DNA of 6,417 nt from positions 1-6,417 of the forward strand of contig JASHRR010001284.1 in NCBI GenBank assembly GCA_030037185.1, in the 5' to 3' direction. The DNA is from Xanthobacteraceae bacterium (lineage in GTDB: Bacteria; Pseudomonadota; Alphaproteobacteria; Rhizobiales; Xanthobacteraceae). Positions 5,647 to 6,417 of this stretch are shown here, one piece after another; within the stretch, counting starts at the first letter, position 1; every line of letters begins with the position of its first letter. The notes under the pieces were generated by a model. That model was not told the origin of the DNA. It was given only the letters and a program-made list of their open reading frames with translations, and did no database searches. A program made the position numbers and the translations under genes.

Positions 5647-6417
5647 GCCTACTCACGATGAGCTGGCCCGCAGTTTTTGTGAACCTGATACGACAGGCCG
5701 AGCGACGACTCCGGACTGGGTCACCCCTGGTCCGTGACGACGCACTGCCGCCAACAGCGGCTCTGCCTTCAGCAGAAGGAGGATCGGCCGGGTGTGTCGA
5801 GGCATGTGGCCGGACGAACGCAAGGAGCCTCACGAAGGCGATTGACCCGTCTTGAGGCTGCACGGCCCGCAGAGGGTCGCCCCAGCGTCTCGATGGCCTC
5901 CCTGCGTGAGGCTATGTAGCCCCAGGCGCCAAGCAGCCGGGCGAACTCGACTTATCCCAGGGGCCTCATGCGGAATCTTATGGCAGGACATGCCATCGCC
6001 GTTGCGGCGCGAGCTTCTCGCTCCGGCCCCGCCGCCGAGAGGCCCTTCGCCTCCCCGCTGTCGGAAGCGGCCAGCCACCAAAACGCACCAGTGAGTCTCC
6101 TCGGAGTCTGTGGGGCCACGTGGGGGCGAAGGGGCGCCGCCCTGCCCCCCGACCTCTGCCATGAAATGCCCAAGGGAGCGGCATTAACGTTTCCGCTAGG
6201 CTCACGGGTGCCTCGGCGGAAGTCTCCGTTGCGGTGTGTCGAGGATGAGCGTCGGAGAGCCTTGCAAGGTGCTCACTAGAGGTGATATCACTCAGCTCGG
6301 CTGATAGCTCAGAAACGCTGATTTGACGGGGATTTATCAGCTCACTACAGAGTTGCCGAGGGATTGATCGCCGGGCGGAGAGATGCACGACGGTGTTCGG
6401 TTGGACGCGAAGCAAGC
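5647..6417. other. Right flank without recognisable genes
   Basis: This 771-base stretch has open frames on both strands, but none resembles a known family. A plus-strand ATG at 5643 overlaps the oxygenase stop (ATGA) and opens 70 codons (MSLLTMSWPAVFVNLIRQ...), but it lacks a good Shine-Dalgarno and becomes low-complexity. Another plus frame ends RRRLTRLEAARPAEG...MASLREAM at 5919. At the right edge a minus frame is open from the window end (RVQPNTVVHLSARRS...ISVSELSAELSDI, about 6413-6280) and could be the inside of a gene running in from the right. Small repeats occur near 6270-6347: GCTCACTA twice, and GCTGATA/TATCAGC inverted. I see no terminator, RNA gene or insertion-sequence end that I can name. 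Confidence 0.35.

Noticed and set aside
5432..5863. A 143-codon minus-strand frame opposite the heme oxygenase end
   Set aside because: Arg/Pro/Ala-rich composition and overlap with recognisable oxygenase sequence mark it as a shadow.
5791..6244. 12-bp direct repeat GGTGTGTCGAGG at 5791 and 6233
   Set aside because: A repeated 12-mer is expected about once by chance in a sequence this long, and similarity does not extend beyond it.
1..6417. CRISPR arrays, tRNA or rRNA genes, complete insertion sequences
   Set aside because: No spaced repeat series, no tRNA T-arm or acceptor pattern, and no transposase motif was found on either strand.

Overview
The window is high-GC DNA with an alphaproteobacterial look, most likely the Bradyrhizobium / Rhodopseudomonas / Nitrobacter group. 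This rests on the protein style of DapD, the pyrimidine 5'-nucleotidase-like HAD protein and the bacteriophytochrome remnant. I worked by recognition only, so the genus is an inference.

Layout. (1) 1-629: no confidently recognisable gene. It holds a possible 80-codon minus-strand ORF (150-392), a partial plus-strand frame at the left edge and a GC-rich hairpin. (2) 630-2410: two intact plus-strand housekeeping genes, a HAD-family pyrimidine 5'-nucleotidase-like hydrolase and dapD (lysine/diaminopimelate biosynthesis), separated by 197 nt. (3) 2411-5646: a graveyard of broken or truncated genes around one intact gene. On the minus strand are a secreted glycosidase-like pseudogene with frameshifts (2635-3094), an intact GNAT acetyltransferase with a strong Shine-Dalgarno (3175-3663), and the frameshifted middle and C-terminal part of a second, unrelated GNAT gene (about 3901-4250). 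On the plus strand are the N-terminus of a nucleotidyltransferase (4218-4380), the C-terminus of a SAM-dependent methyltransferase (4384-4596), and a chimera of the N-terminal part of a bacteriophytochrome (biliverdin-binding Cys, PAS-2, start of GAF) joined to the C-terminal part of a BphO-type heme oxygenase (4829-5646). (4) 5647-6417: open frames on both strands but nothing recognisable.

How the genes relate. The nucleotidase-like gene and dapD form the conserved core segment and could be cotranscribed. Degraded accessory DNA begins within a few bases of the dapD stop codon, so that stop marks a sharp boundary between maintained and decaying sequence. The most informative object is the phytochrome/heme-oxygenase chimera. 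Its two halves are in the same reading frame except for an adjacent 8-bp near-perfect tandem duplication (5277-5292). Removing one copy would restore one continuous frame of 269 codons. I found no convincing new multi-gene system, CRISPR array, RNA gene or complete insertion sequence.
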